Shown here piece by piece: positions 32,548-43,333 of a stretch of 64,000 nt of DNA. The translations under genes and the position numbers were made by a program. The stretch covers positions 220,046,484-220,110,483 of the forward strand of contig CAXKWD010000001.1 of assembly GCA_964059195.1 (NCBI GenBank). Direction: 5' to 3'. Origin of the DNA: Ectobius pallidus. Its lineage: Eukaryota; Arthropoda; Insecta; Blattodea; Ectobiidae. The stretch's first letter is position 1. The number at the start of each line of letters is the position of its first letter. The notes under the pieces are model-generated. The model did no database searches, was not told where the DNA came from, and saw only the letters and a list, made by a program, of their open reading frames with translations.

Positions 32548-32983
32548 GATGGGCGTATTGTTCCCCAAAAATGGGTTTTCGGTATCTATGGCGTCCAAGA
32601 AAGAAGAGCCATAATTGTTTATGTAGACAACCGTAACTTCGATACATTGATGCCTAAAATTGTTCAATTTGTAAAGCCGGGGACAGAGCTATGGACGGAC
32701 GAATGGCCAGCATATAGATCTGTGTCCACGTGGGGGGGTGCATCCCCATATACCCACAAGACCGTGAACCACAGTCAAAACTTTGTTGATCCTCTGACTG
32801 GAGTATGCACCAATGCAGTAGAAAGCTACTGGTCAAAATTTAAGCGGTACATGAGGAAGAGGGGAGTGTTGAACTCAGAACTCCTTCAACAACACATTGA
32901 TGAGTTTATGTGGATGGAGATGTATGGACGAAATGGCAGGGAGGCGTTTAGAAATATGGTACAACACATTAGGGAACGTTATC
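32548..32983 (+). CDS. ISXO2-like (Merlin) transposase, exon 3 with second Asp and Glu
   Basis: DGRIVPQKWVFGIYGVQERR follows in phase from exon 2. TELWTDEWPAYRS carries the second catalytic Asp and GVCTNAVESYWSKFKRYM the catalytic Glu, so the full DDE triad of the ISXO2-like transposase fold is present. HQ(H)IDEFMWMEMYGRN is the usual C-terminal segment. The exon has no stop or frameshift and ends TATC|GTAAGT (32984), phase 1. Eukaryotic introns rule out bacterial contamination. It could be a Merlin transposon or a domesticated gene. Confidence 0.8.
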
Positions 32984-33240
32984 GTAAGTACACTACTATT
33001 ATCTCTTTTTATGATTTTAATCCAAATAATGTACATTCCAGTTTTAAATGTTCATATAAAATTAAGTCCTGATACTTCTTTGTTCTTTTAGTAAAATTAA
33101 TTAATTCATACAGTTAAAAAAATATATTTGTTTACAGTGTAAACTAAGTAACATGGATAGGCCTAAATTAGTTTTCTGAAAATGTTCCTCTTAAATAATC
33201 TAATGATTTTAATATTATTTATGTATTTATTTTATTTCAG

Positions 33241-33251
33241 CTGTTCGCTAA
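33241..33251 (+). CDS. ISXO2-like (Merlin) transposase, last coding exon
   Basis: After TTTATTTCAG (33231-33240) the joined frame gives three codons and TAA (33249-33251). AATAAA lies at 33302-33307, about 50 bp later, as a polyadenylation signal. Confidence 0.6.
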
Positions 33252-33506
33252 AATAGCTAGACTCCAGACCACACATATTCCAGGCAGAAAAACAACATTG
33301 AAATAAATGGGCTGTACGTGACACAAAAAGGAAGGCTGATTTTGTAATAGTTTTAGATTATTTTTTGTAATAGTTTTAGATTATTTTTTATAATAGTTTT
33401 AGATAATTTTTTGTAATAGTTTTATATTATTTTTAGTCATAACTTGTAGAATGCTTCTAGTAGATTAAGATGGTAACCAAAACATGATTTTCTAATACAG
33501 TTTAAG

Positions 33507-33690
33507 ATGAAAAAATTGAAACATTGTGTTAACCTTGAAATGTTCAAAACAGCTTACTGTGCATTTTTTCAACCACACCTATTGTATGGAATTATGCTCT
33601 GGGGTGATTCCTCCAAAGCAAAAAAAGCTTTCATTTGGCAGTTTAATACCAATACCAGGTTAATAAAATACCACTTAACATCAGAAATTT
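33507..33690 (+). pseudogene. LINE reverse transcriptase C-terminal scrap
   Basis: FKTAYCAFFQPHLLYGIMLWGDSSKAKKAF is the conserved C-terminal block of jockey-like RTs. It runs directly into the tandem array that follows, which seems to have grown out of this element's end. Confidence 0.65.
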
Positions 33691-34515
33691 AGAAAAGAAA
33701 AAAAAACTATATAATGTCTTATCAGATTGGTTTAAAAGCAAGGTTTTCTACAAAATATTATAAAAAGTCAATTGCTATCAACAAATAATTTTCTTTAATA
33801 AGATAATACCTAACGTCAGAAATTTAGAAAGAAAAAAACTGTATAATGTCTTGTCAGATTGGTTTAAAAGCAAGGCTTTCTACAAAATAATATAAAAATT
33901 GTTTTATTTAATAAAATACCACCTAACGTCAGAAATTTAGAAAAAAAAACTGAATAATTTCTTATGAGATTGGTTTTAAAGCAAGGCTTTCTACCAAATA
34001 TTATAAAAAGTCATTTGCTATCAACAAATAATTTTCTTTAATAAAATACCACCTAACATCAGAAATTTAGAAAAGAAAAAACTGTATAATGTCTTATCAG
34101 ATTGGTTTAGAAGCATGGCTTTCTACAAAATAATATAAAAAGTCATTGCTATCAACAAATAATTTTCTTTAATAAAATACCACTTAACATCAGAAATTTA
34201 GAAAAGAAAAAAAACTATATAATGTCTTATCAGATTGGTTTAAAAGCAAGGCTTTCTACAAAATATTATAAAAAGTCATTTGCTATCAACAAATAATTTT
34301 CTTTAATAAAATACCACCTAACATCAGAAATTTAGAAAAATAAACTGTATAATGTCTTATCAGATTGGTTTAAAAGCAAGGCTTTCTACAAAATATTATA
34401 AAAATTATTTTATTACCACCTAACGTCAGAAATTTAGAAAGAAAAAAAAACTGTATAATGTCTTATCTGATTGCTATCAACAAATATTTTCTTTAATAAG
34501 ATACCACCTAACATA
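33655..34515 (+). repeat. About 130-bp tandem array, roughly seven units
   Basis: Unit: AATAAAATACCACCTAACATCAG, AAATTTAGAAAAGAAAAAAC, ATAATGTCTTATCAGATTGG, AAGCAAGGCTTTCTACAAAA. Starts near 33663, 33796, 33911, 34040, 34170, 34305, 34410 and 34495. Some units lack the CTATCAACAAATAA part, so lengths vary from about 85 to 135 bp. Confidence 0.85.
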
Positions 34516-34539
34516 GCTTTGCGCTAGTTTATACATGAA

Positions 34540-34770
34540 GGACTCTGCCATCTAGCGGCAGAGTGGGAAGAGGAAACTGTCATCGATGAGTAGAATATTC
34601 TCTTTTGTGAAACAAGAACTCTGTCTGCCCTCTATCGGCAGTGTTGGGACATGAAACTCACCCAGTAGGGGTTATCTTGCCCTCTGGTGGCAGAGCTGCA
34701 AGATGAAGCTGACCCATGAGTAGGGGTTCTCTTGCCCTCTAGTGCCCTCTGGTGGCAGAGGTGGAAGTAC
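34540..34770 (+). repeat. Degenerate minisatellite of TGCCCTCTRGYGGCAGAG
   Basis: The imperfect palindrome TGCCCTCTGGTGGCAGAG occurs about five times (34547, 34626, 34678, 34732, 34742), separated by GGAAGATGAAACTGACCCAT-type spacers. No coding sign. Confidence 0.75.
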
Positions 34771-34814
34771 GGATGCATTGAATTCTAATGGAGTAAGTAC
34801 ACAAAATAGTGTGT

Positions 34815-35266
34815 CTTTATTTCGTCGATTTCTCAGTTATTTACCGTCGGTTCACACTTTTAATGACTGATATACAACTGGAAATGCCTAGTGAACATTG
34901 TAATATAGTAAGGAAAGCGCTATTTTCACCGCCAAATTCGCTGCTCTACCCCCATGACCTCCCCTGCAAGATTTTTTTCAAGCATTGGAAGACATGCTGG
35001 TGATGGTGAAAGGGCCTTTCCTTGTTCTTGGAGACATGAACATCGATTTATCAGTGGACAAATTCGGAGGTGCAGTTGGAAGACTTCTTCAGATCTTACA
35101 AGAATACAACGCAGTCAGTTTGACTAAACTTAAAGACTATTCCACAGATGGAAAATCTCACATTGATGTGGCCTTTTCTAATTGCAATAAAACAGAAAGC
35201 TGGTATTATGAAATTTATTTCAGCTATCATAATCCTATATGTAACATAGTTAGTAAAAATTACTGA
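34815..35266 (+). pseudogene. LINE endonuclease (APE type) fragment
   Basis: PFLVLGDMNIDLS and SHIDVAFSN are the GDxN and SHID motifs of an APE-type LINE endonuclease, spaced correctly (frame from 34985). The N-terminal side (FSPPNSLLYPH) is in a shifted frame. About 270 bp downstream are decayed and hold no clear gene. Confidence 0.6.
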
Positions 35267-35723
35267 GAATAGAATGTTTCATCCAACAAAATTACTCGGT
35301 AATTCAAACTGATTTTATTCACAGAACAACTTTGAAACCAGCACAAAAAATCCAAAATTATGCAATCGAAATAGCTATTATAGATGCTGAAATTGCAATT
35401 GCTACAGCACCAATTGAAGAACAGAATAGCCTAAGGGGAAAAAAGTAGCCTTAAAAATCAAAGAGGTATACAGAGCTAACAAACCAAAACTCTCTAAACA
35501 GGACAAGGAACAACTAAACACTATAAAAGTGCAACCTTCATTGCTTCTGCTTCGTATTTTATTCTGAACTCCGGACACATTCGGAGTTTCGTTCGGCTAT
35601 TTCCGGCTGAGTCATGTGAGGCTATGGGGTTGGAGTAGTTCTATTGTGGCAGATTGTGGAGATCTATTGTGAGTGTCTGAGAGTCTTGGAGACGACCTCC
35701 TTAGACCAGGTGCAGAAAATAAT

Positions 35724-36270
35724 GACCAGTAAATCACTAAAGAACAAGGGCTACCGTGCTATGGAACATCAGAAAAGAGGACCCAAAATCATTATTAAAG
35801 ATGTTCCTCGCGGAAAAACTGAAGCAGATCTAAAATGGACAATCAGCAACACGTTGCCAGAACATCCTGACCCTAAGATAATTGACAACATAGTGGCTTT
35901 CCGATTCAAACTCGGGAAGTTCACTGACAGAGACCATTGGGTCTTTGAAACACACCATGCAGTCCGACACTCACTAATTGACAAGGGCAGAATATTCCTA
36001 GGCTTCCAAAGTTGTCGTGTGGAAGAACATTCTGTACCAGCGAGATGTTATCGGTGCCACAATCTTGGGCACACTGCCAAGGTCTGTAGAGTGGACACTG
36101 AGATGTGTGTGTACTAAGCCAAACAGGGGCACAGGTACACAGACTGCCCTCGCAAACAGATTGATCCCCCTACTTGCACTCTGTGCACCCGCTATAAAAA
36201 GGACGCTCGACACTCAACGACTGATCCACTTTGTCCCTCGCAGGAAACCGCGATTAAAAGACTTAAGGAA
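35724..36270 (+). pseudogene. R1-type ORF1 (Gag-like) C-terminal part
   Basis: VPRGKTEADLKWTISNTLPE, then RDHWVFETHHAVRHSLIDKG and CYRCHNLGHTAKVC (CCHC knuckle, about 36040) are typical of R1-clade ORF1. The frame stops at 36117. Two more knuckle-like cysteine groups can be read in a shifted frame before 36270. RNA binding would be the role. This copy is dead. Confidence 0.7.
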
Positions 36271-36286
36271 ATGACTGACTACGGCG

Positions 36287-37380
36287 ATGGCTGAGAAAAC
36301 ACTTAAGATCTGGCAAATCAACACTGACAGGGCCAGAGTAGTCAATGACCAAATTCGCGTGGAAGCTCACACACATAACGCAGATATCCTTCTTTTACAA
36401 GAACCTTACTCATACCACGGAAATAAAATCACAATTCAGCTGTTGCCATCAAATCATCACTGGAAATTCCCCTGACGAATACCCGTGGACGGGAATAGCA
36501 ATCCTAAACCTGGAAATTGAGTGCCTTAAGCAAACTTACTATTCTATTCCCCATTTAACGTGCGTCAAAATAGCTACTGTCATCGGCGAATTTAAGCTAG
36601 TTAGTGCGTACCTCCAACCCGCTGAACCCCCTGATCCAGTCTTAAGGCAAACAAGCTAAGGGAAATAGGAAGATCGCAAGCCAACACTGTTGTCGGTATT
36701 GATGCAAATGGCAAATCCCCCTTATGGGGTGTCCCTTACATGGACCATAACGGAGAGCTCATGGAGGAGCTCTTTGCGGAAATGGACTTGTTTACACTCA
36801 ATGGACAGAATACTGAACCCACCTTCCAAACTAGGCTAGGCCAATCGCACATTGACGTCTCGCTAATCTCGCGAGACATGTCCCGCCGCAATGTTAATGG
36901 ACCATTAAGCCAGAAATCGGGACCAGTGCACATAATGTTCTAGAAATAGTTATTGAAGATACCATTGTAAATACAATACGACATGCCAGGCGCTATAATC
37001 TCAAAAATGCAGACTGGCAAGCTTTCTATAATAACGTAGAAACTAACCTAACTCCTCTCAACTCTCCCCTAAACTCCACTATGGAAGTAATTTATCAGGT
37101 GCATCAACTCACTGCTGCCGTTTCCCAAGCAGCACGAAAAAGTATTCCCATGACAATCCCAGGGAAAGCTGTGCCTTGGTGGAGTGACGCTCTTGATCAA
37201 CTCAGGCGAGACACTAACAGGAAAAAGTGAAGGTTCCAAAAAGCCAATAGAGCTCACGAACAGCCTAACCGGGACAGATATTACGCAGAATACGCTCAAT
37301 CACGTAGAGAATATTCATGAGCAATTTCTCACGCGAAAGTAGAAAACTGGCGGAACTTTGTCACAGAGCAAAGTGCACGT
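36287..37380 (+). pseudogene. R1-type ORF2, endonuclease part, frameshifted
   Basis: MAEKTLKIWQINTDRA opens ORF2. NADILLLQEPYSYHG, VVGIDANGKSPLWG (about 36690) and LGQSHIDVSLIS (about 36840) are APE endonuclease motifs of R1-clade elements. PGKAVPWWSDALDQLRRDT (about 37160) lies just before the missing RT. Several frameshifts and stops are needed to connect the pieces. Confidence 0.75.
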
Positions 37381-37546
37381 CAGTATATACACATTTCCGT
37401 TTTGAAATTTTCTAATTAAGTCACTGGTGCAACAAGTTCAGTATTTTATTATTAAATAAGATAATTAAAATTTTACAAATTAGAGCTTAAACAACTTACA
37501 TAGAATTTTAGGTTTTGATCTCGGGGGAGGTCCGGACCCCCTGGAC

Positions 37547-40077
37547 CAGGGGTGCTCAAACGGTCGATCGCGATCGACAAGTCGATCGCGAGTTCTTTTT
37601 GAGTAGATCTCGAGAAGAAAAAAAATTTTAATAAGTAGGTAGGTAACTAATAAAATAACACTGCTTGCGGCAAAAGGTGGCTTTATCAAAGGAACGCGCG
37701 GCACTTGTCAAAGAAAAGCCGCGTTGTTTCTAGACTAGACAGTGGAGTCTAGTCTAGAAACAACGAGAGACAGTACAGTCTAGTTTCGGGCGGCGCGTTT
37801 GACGGGAACATTCGAGACTTTCGTTCACGCCGATATAAATGTTGCGCCTGCAGGAATTGGAGTCATTCTGAATTGTAACTTGATGGCGATACTACGTCGA
37901 TAAGTACAAAGTTTATTATTAAATAGTGGAAAATGAGTGCAGTGAAGAAATCTAAAACGTATCATTTTAATAAGGATTGGGAGGAAGAATTTTTCTTTTG
38001 TATGGTGAAGGATAAGTGCATTTGTGTTATTTGTCGTGCGTCAGTTGCAATACCTAAGCGTGGTAACTTAGAGAGGCATCATAAAACGGTTCATAAAAAC
38101 TATGAAAAGGATTTTCTGCCACAGAGTGAATTAAGAAAACTAAAGGTACGTGATTTGATATCTTGTTTGAAAAAAGAACAATCCATGTTCACAAGACCAG
38201 TCAAACAATCAAAAGCTGCTACGATCGAGTCATTTAAAATATCTCATATATTGGCGAAACACAAGAAACCATTCGAAGATGGATCGGTGGTGAAGGAAGC
38301 ATTTATTGAAGCGGGTGAGACTTTATTTGGAGATTTTAAAAATAAAACAGAAATCATGTCTGCTATTAGAGAACTTCAGTTATCTCGTCCGACTGTCACA
38401 AGGCGTATTGAAGTCATGAGCCAGGACATCGCAGATAAACTAAAACATGATATCATGGAATGTACATACTTTTCTTTACAGTTCGACGAATCCACCGATA
38501 TGACAGACACTGCCCAGCTGTGTATTTTTATTCGGATGGTATTCAATGACATGTTGGCTAAGGAAGAATTTTTGACAATCATACCTCTGAAGGGGAAGAC
38601 CCGTGGCGAAGATATATTTGACGTTTTCTTCAATTTTGTAAAAAACTACGAGCTACCAATATATAAATTAGTGTGCATTACAACCGATGGAGCACCAGCA
38701 ATGACTGGAAACAAAAACGGTTTTGTGGCATTGTGTCGAGCTAATGAAGAATTCCCTTCATTTTTTTCATTCCATTGCATTATACATCAACAAGTTTTGT
38801 GTTCAAAAGTTTTAAACACGGAGGAAATTATGGGCATTGCGACAAAAATTGTGAATTCCATCCGTGCACGTAGCTTGCAACGGCGGCTCTTTCAGTTGCA
38901 GTTGGAAGATAGGGAGTCAGCTGAACACACTGATTTAGTTCTTCACACGGACGTCAGGTGGTTGAGTCGCGGAAAATTCCTAGAAAGGTTTCAAGAATTA
39001 TTGCCCGAAATAACAGCTTTTCTAGACGAAAGAGGTGATGACACTCAGATTTTGAAAAACGAAAAATGGCTAAATGATTTGGCATTTTTGACTGACATCA
39101 CAATGCACTTAAACACCGTTAACTTGGAGCTTCAAGGTAAAGGAAAAACTATTATTGAGATGATTAGCGCAGTAAACGCATTCAAAAGTAAATTGCAACT
39201 TATGATAGATCAACTGAAAAGAAAGGATCTGAAACATTTTCCGTCTTTGAAAGCAAGGATTCCTCAGTTGAATTATGATACGTATGAGGCTGAATTATCA
39301 AATATTTTGGGACAATTCGAAATGCGTTTTCATGATTGCAGTAAATTGGAAAATATAGCATCATTTATGAGTTATCCTTTTTCATGTAAAAACATTGAGG
39401 AATTAGCTACTGAAATAGCCAGTCAGTTTAATATGAACTCATGTTCTGTTGAAAATGAGTTGGTGCAGATTATATCAGATATACATCTCAAAGCTACAGC
39501 ATCTGATACAAATTTCTGGTGTTTTATATCTGAAGATAAATATCCGAATGTAAGGCAAATCGCCCTTCAACTGACGGCATTTTTTGGGTCAACTTACTTG
39601 TGCGAGTCTGCATTTTCTGAAATGAAGATAATTAAGTCAAAATATCGCAATCGACTAACTGACGATCATATGTCATCATGCTTGCGATTAGCACTCAGTG
39701 GTTACGTACCATCTTATGAAAGGTATGCTGAGGACATGCAGTGCCACGCTTCAACATCCAAAGCCACTCCTTAGTAACTCTTTTGTTTTGTAACAACCAA
39801 TAAACTCGCAATTTTGAATAACTATGAGTTTTTTCATTGATATTGTAGAGAAGAACCTAACTAAACCTAACCCAAACCTTGACTAAAATAATGTACCTAT
39901 ACTGCGCAGAAAGCTAATATCTATATATGCTACGGTACGCCCTACCTAGGTAGGTAGGGTGTATCGTGTATGTACGACAACCCTGCATCACACACACTTG
40001 CAGTCTCTCAGAGTCGATCGTAAGTAGTCTAAAAATATTGAGGTAGATCGCCAGCAGTTCAAGTTTGAGCACCCCTG
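37547..40077 (+). mobile_element. Complete hAT element, apparently intact
   Basis: TIRs CAGGGGTGCTCAAAC and GTTTGAGCACCCCTG are flanked by the exact 8-bp duplication CCCTGGAC (37539-37546 and 40078-40085). Subterminal GATCGCGATCGAC palindromes (37565-37600) are probable transposase sites; the right end has GTAGATCG. One full transposase gene lies inside (37933-39774). The 2531-bp size is normal for an autonomous hAT. Nothing has inserted into it. Confidence 0.93.
37933..39774 (+). CDS. hAT-family transposase, 613 aa, intact
   Basis: Cut-and-paste transposase of the hAT superfamily; relatives are annotated as GTF2IRD2-like, ZBED5-like or Charlie-type proteins. A BED-type finger is at about residues 34-57 (CVICRASVAIPKRGNLERHH). 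Catalytic Asp regions are in FSLQFDESTDMTD (about 180) and CITTDGAPAMTG (about 254). The conserved tryptophan block HTDVRWLSRGKFL is at about 337. The catalytic Glu is in the C-terminal dimerisation region STYLCESAFSEMK. No stop or frameshift. The start is the first Met of the frame, following GTGGAAA. It should act in the nucleus on the flanking TIRs. Whether it is expressed is unknown. Confidence 0.93.
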   Translation: MSAVKKSKTYHFNKDWEEEFFFCMVKDKCICVICRASVAIPKRGNLERHHKTVHKNYEKDFLPQSELRKLKVRDLISCLKKEQSMFTRPVKQSKAATIESFKISHILAKHKKPFEDGSVVKEAFIEAGETLFGDFKNKTEIMSAIRELQLSRPTVTRRIEVMSQDIADKLKHDIMECTYFSLQFDESTDMTDTAQLCIFIRMVFNDMLAKEEFLTIIPLKGKTRGEDIFDVFFNFVKNYELPIYKLVCITTDGAPAMTGNKNGFVALCRANEEFPSFFSFHCIIHQQVLCSKVLNTEEIMGIATKIVNSIRARSLQRRLFQLQLEDRESAEHTDLVLHTDVRWLSRGKFLERFQELLPEITAFLDERGDDTQILKNEKWLNDLAFLTDITMHLNTVNLELQGKGKTIIEMISAVNAFKSKLQLMIDQLKRKDLKHFPSLKARIPQLNYDTYEAELSNILGQFEMRFHDCSKLENIASFMSYPFSCKNIEELATEIASQFNMNSCSVENELVQIISDIHLKATASDTNFWCFISEDKYPNVRQIALQLTAFFGSTYLCESAFSEMKIIKSKYRNRLTDDHMSSCLRLALSGYVPSYERYAEDMQCHASTSKATP

Positions 40078-40085
40078 CCCTGGAC

Positions 40086-40429
40086 CCACCTTCTCTACGC
40101 CACTGGGTGCAACAGGATTCAGTTACAAAGATGAAATTCCAACGGGGTTTTCTTAAACACAACAGAGCAAACCGACACGACCAAGCATGATCATACTCAT
40201 GCTAAGTATCCTGAATGGTCCCGCAAATCGCAGTGAAGCTAGCAACTGTTAACCAGCACTGCCGTCCCATTTTTTCTGGATTGTCTCTGGAGGATAAAAA
40301 ATAATTACAATTAAAAAATGAAAATACGGGACAAAACTGCGTCCCGAAGACTTCTTTCGGGACAACGGGACGCATTAGCAAAAGAAGAGACGTTCCCGTA
40401 CTTTACGGGACATCTGGGAACCCTAATGT
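40086..40429. other. No gene seen
   Basis: Includes GGGACAAAACTGCGTCCCG and CGGGACGCATTAGC near 40330-40390, short inverted CGGGAC motifs of an unidentified repeat. Confidence 0.4.
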
Positions 40430-41190
40430 GTATCTACTTAAGTTGTCATTCCTTGTCAATAACAATTCACAACATTCCTCACATTTTAGTCTTTTCTGAA
40501 TGGTTTTATCTACAAAACCTGAGATATAATACAAAATGTTATCTTTGTAATAAGATTCCTCATAGTTATCCAAAATATCTGCTATTTCTAGTAAGTCAAG
40601 AGTCAGTATTATTTTCTTCTACTATTTTATCTACCATTGCACACTCTGAGAATCTTAGAACTGAATTCTGATGGTTTATGGCAAACTGTAAAAAACTGCT
40701 GTTAGCTGATGGCCTTACACTATTTCTAAACATTCGTTTTCTAACGGCCCATAAAAACTGCCTAACGTTGGGATTGTTATTATGCCCACCTGCGCTTCTA
40801 ACAGGAGAAAAAAAAATAGCTCTACATGGTCTTGTGACAACTTGAACTAAGCAAGTACTTAAAATCGTTCATTGCTAATAATCTGTCGCTTAACTTTTGA
40901 ATAGAGCATATATCACTTTAAAAAACCAATGGCAAATGTTTTCCTTGGATAATCTAAAATAGAAATACCATCAATATTTAATTTTGATAAGTAATTTGAA
41001 GCATCAGACAGCATTTTGTCATCATAATCTTTGTTTGATAGCTTAATGGGTCCTTTAAAGTGTGTCCCAAATGGACCACGACTATTCAAGTAGGCCTAAT
41101 CAAATAACTGATCAATTACTCTTATAAACTTAACTGTCGGCTTGCTACCAATAAACTGAGGGTGATTGTTTGCATACACTCCTGTTGAAT
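40430..41190 (-). pseudogene. P-element/THAP9-like transposase fragment
   Basis: Minus-strand reading gives FIGSKPTVKFIRVIDQLFD (about 41150-41095), FKGPIKLSNKDYDD, DYPRKTFAIGF (about 40920) and NNNPNVRQFLWAVRK (about 40770). These follow the order of the central and C-terminal region of P-element/THAP9 transposases. Stops and small gaps interrupt the frame. Catalytic residues of the earlier part are not in the window. Confidence 0.6.
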
Positions 41191-41738
41191 GGGTGGAGAG
41201 GTGTTTCGAACTGCTTATAAGAGCTCTGTTCTTGCCCACCGGTGGTGGGGGGAGGCGCGTAGTGGCCGGACCGTTTTCTGGCACTCTGAGCCACTGCTGT
41301 TAGCGATCCAGTGTATTTATAAATCTTTGCTCAAAACCAGTACTCACCTCTGCCTGGGGTTAAGCATGAAAGATGCCGGTGATCTGAGCCTCACTGCCTT
41401 CTCCTTGCCTATACCCAGCCTCTTTCCACCTCGATCTCTGGAGCATCTGCAAGGAGAGAGAGGATTCAGTGTTGATGCTGACATACATGTACAATACCGG
41501 GATTTCTGCTGTCCTAGAGGACTTGCACCGGCATTTTCCAACTTTCTTATTAAGACTGACCACTCAGAAGGAGTATACTATCCCATTCGTTAAGATGCGC
41601 TCGAATGTGCTATTGTGAATGGCATCCATTAGTCACCACACGTTATACTTCGACTACCGACTGCCCATTGTGGGTGGAGCTTTAGACTACTGGCTACAAA
41701 GCCTGCAACCCGTATTAAAATCCCACGCATGCGAAAAT
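41191..41738. other. No gene seen
   Basis: GC-richer than its surroundings in 41190-41480. Frames here lack family motifs. Confidence 0.35.
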
Positions 41739-42840
41739 TTACGGGGAAAAACCAAATAAAAGGTGCATCATCGCATGAGACATATCCTGCCCTGACCCAT
41801 CCCCAGCGAAGCATTTTCTTTTATACCACGATCTAGCAAAACAGGCTGACAAACTGTTGGATACAAGGCAAACCTGTGGGTACTCTCGAATTTTTAATAT
41901 TTGGTACAAGAGACACTCTCGAATTTTGGGAAAATGACACATTGCGACCCACCCGAGTCCCCCACCACTACCCGCGTGGAAAGTAGGGGTTTTGGGTGGG
42001 GAGAAAAATAATTTATTTCTCCTTTATTCTCTTCTTCTCTTTCTTTCCCGTCTCATTCCTCTCTTAATCTCACCTCCTCTTCACCCTACCTATCTATCGG
42101 AACCTCTAGCGTTATAGCTAGGAGTCTGAACCCACTACGCCGCGAATGACAGTTGAGCAGTGAAGAAAGATTTCATGTATATATAGGTACTAAGGGTGAC
42201 TTCATGCATTCGCGAGTGTTAACGCAAGAATCGCTTTTTCAAATTTTGAAATGTTTTGTTTGTTACGAAAAGAGTACTGTTGGTGCAAGGGAATTTTTCT
42301 GCATCGATTGAGCCATGTTTTATATCATAACACAGCGTTTTTAAAAATTGGGAAATATTATGTAAATTTCGATTTTTTTATATTATCAAATCGGTGTTTA
42401 AAGATCGTGAAATGTGATATTTGGTACAAGGGTATTTTTTTAATTGTTCGACATTTTCTATAATTCGTGAAATTTTATTTTGTTTTTTATAATGGTAATT
42501 GCAATTATTAGAGCAAGCTGCGGGCTTGGCATGTGCCATAGCTGCGCGCGGGAAGATGCGCGGTAGGCGGTGAGGGGAAGCGGCCGATGGAAAGGGGAGC
42601 CGGGTGGGTCGCAAAGTGTCAGCTTGCCCGAATTTTTAATATTTGGTGCAAGGGGCACTCCCGCATTTTTAATATTTGGTGTGGTCGGGAGTGTCAGCGA
42701 CAATATACAAGGATAGTTTGTCGCCATGCTGCACGAGAAACAAAATGTGAATATTGAGTGGGCGGAGCTTAAACTGCACCTTATATTTGTCATTCGCTAA
42801 TTTACGGTTAGGAATAGGTCCCAAATAGGAAAGGGTGAAC
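41739..42840. mobile_element. tRNA-core element family, diverged and rearranged copy
   Basis: GGGGAAAAACCAAATAAAAGG at 41739 matches the end of copies 1 and 2. ATATTTGGTACAAGAG motifs (41898, 42420, 42645) and a reversed purine tract plus tRNA-like box (about 42050-42150) are shared. GACACATTGCGACCCACCC (41935-41953) and its inverse at 42601-42619 show an internal foldback. Outer ends are not certain. Confidence 0.5.
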
Positions 42841-43333
42841 AATAAGTGAGAGAATTAGGAAGATAAGAAGAGAAGTCCCATTGGAGAGTTGGTGGGGAAA
42901 TGTCTGAGTGAACAACGTAAAACCATTTATTCCCCATATTTTGCATGGAGAGGTGCAGATCAGTACCGAAAAAAAAAGATTTTAATCATCCAAAATAGGT
43001 GGGGGGAATAAATGTATTTAATTAGGATTATGGTAACTTAGCCGGTAACTTCAATATGAAACCCCTCGATTAAAGTAAACCACTCTCTAAAGTCAGTAGT
43101 AAACTTCCCGATATAGCCTACACATACTTTAGTAGCACGTCATTTTTACTTGCTTCATTATCTATTGTCCCTGCTACGAGGCATTGGCTCTCTGGATGCA
43201 GATGTAGATGTAGATATCTCGTCCTGTAGATCCTGTGTTGAGCGGGGCTCAAGGATATAGAACACGTCAGATCAAAAAATACATGCATGTTATACCAATA
43301 ATATAGGTCTACAGAAACTGCAAGCTGCCAAAT
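42841..43333. other. No gene seen
   Basis: AT-rich DNA with no supported ORF. A GATGCAGATGTAGATGTAGAT simple repeat lies at about 43195-43215. Confidence 0.35.

Larger units (their letters stand above)
35550..37380 (+). mobile_element. R1-type non-LTR retrotransposon, 3'-truncated
   Basis: Carries the end of ORF1 with CCHC knuckles and the first part of ORF2 (endonuclease), then stops abruptly at 37380 before any reverse transcriptase. Loss of the 3' half is opposite to normal LINE truncation and points to a later deletion or rearrangement. Confidence 0.7.

Noticed and set aside
27010..33251. ISXO2-like transposase as bacterial contamination
   Set aside because: GT-AG introns with consistent phases, a polyadenylation signal and eukaryotic repeats in the intron argue for Merlin-type eukaryotic DNA.
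33655..34515. CRISPR-like regular array
   Set aside because: Units are long, contiguous and AT-rich without unique spacers. It is a eukaryotic tandem repeat.
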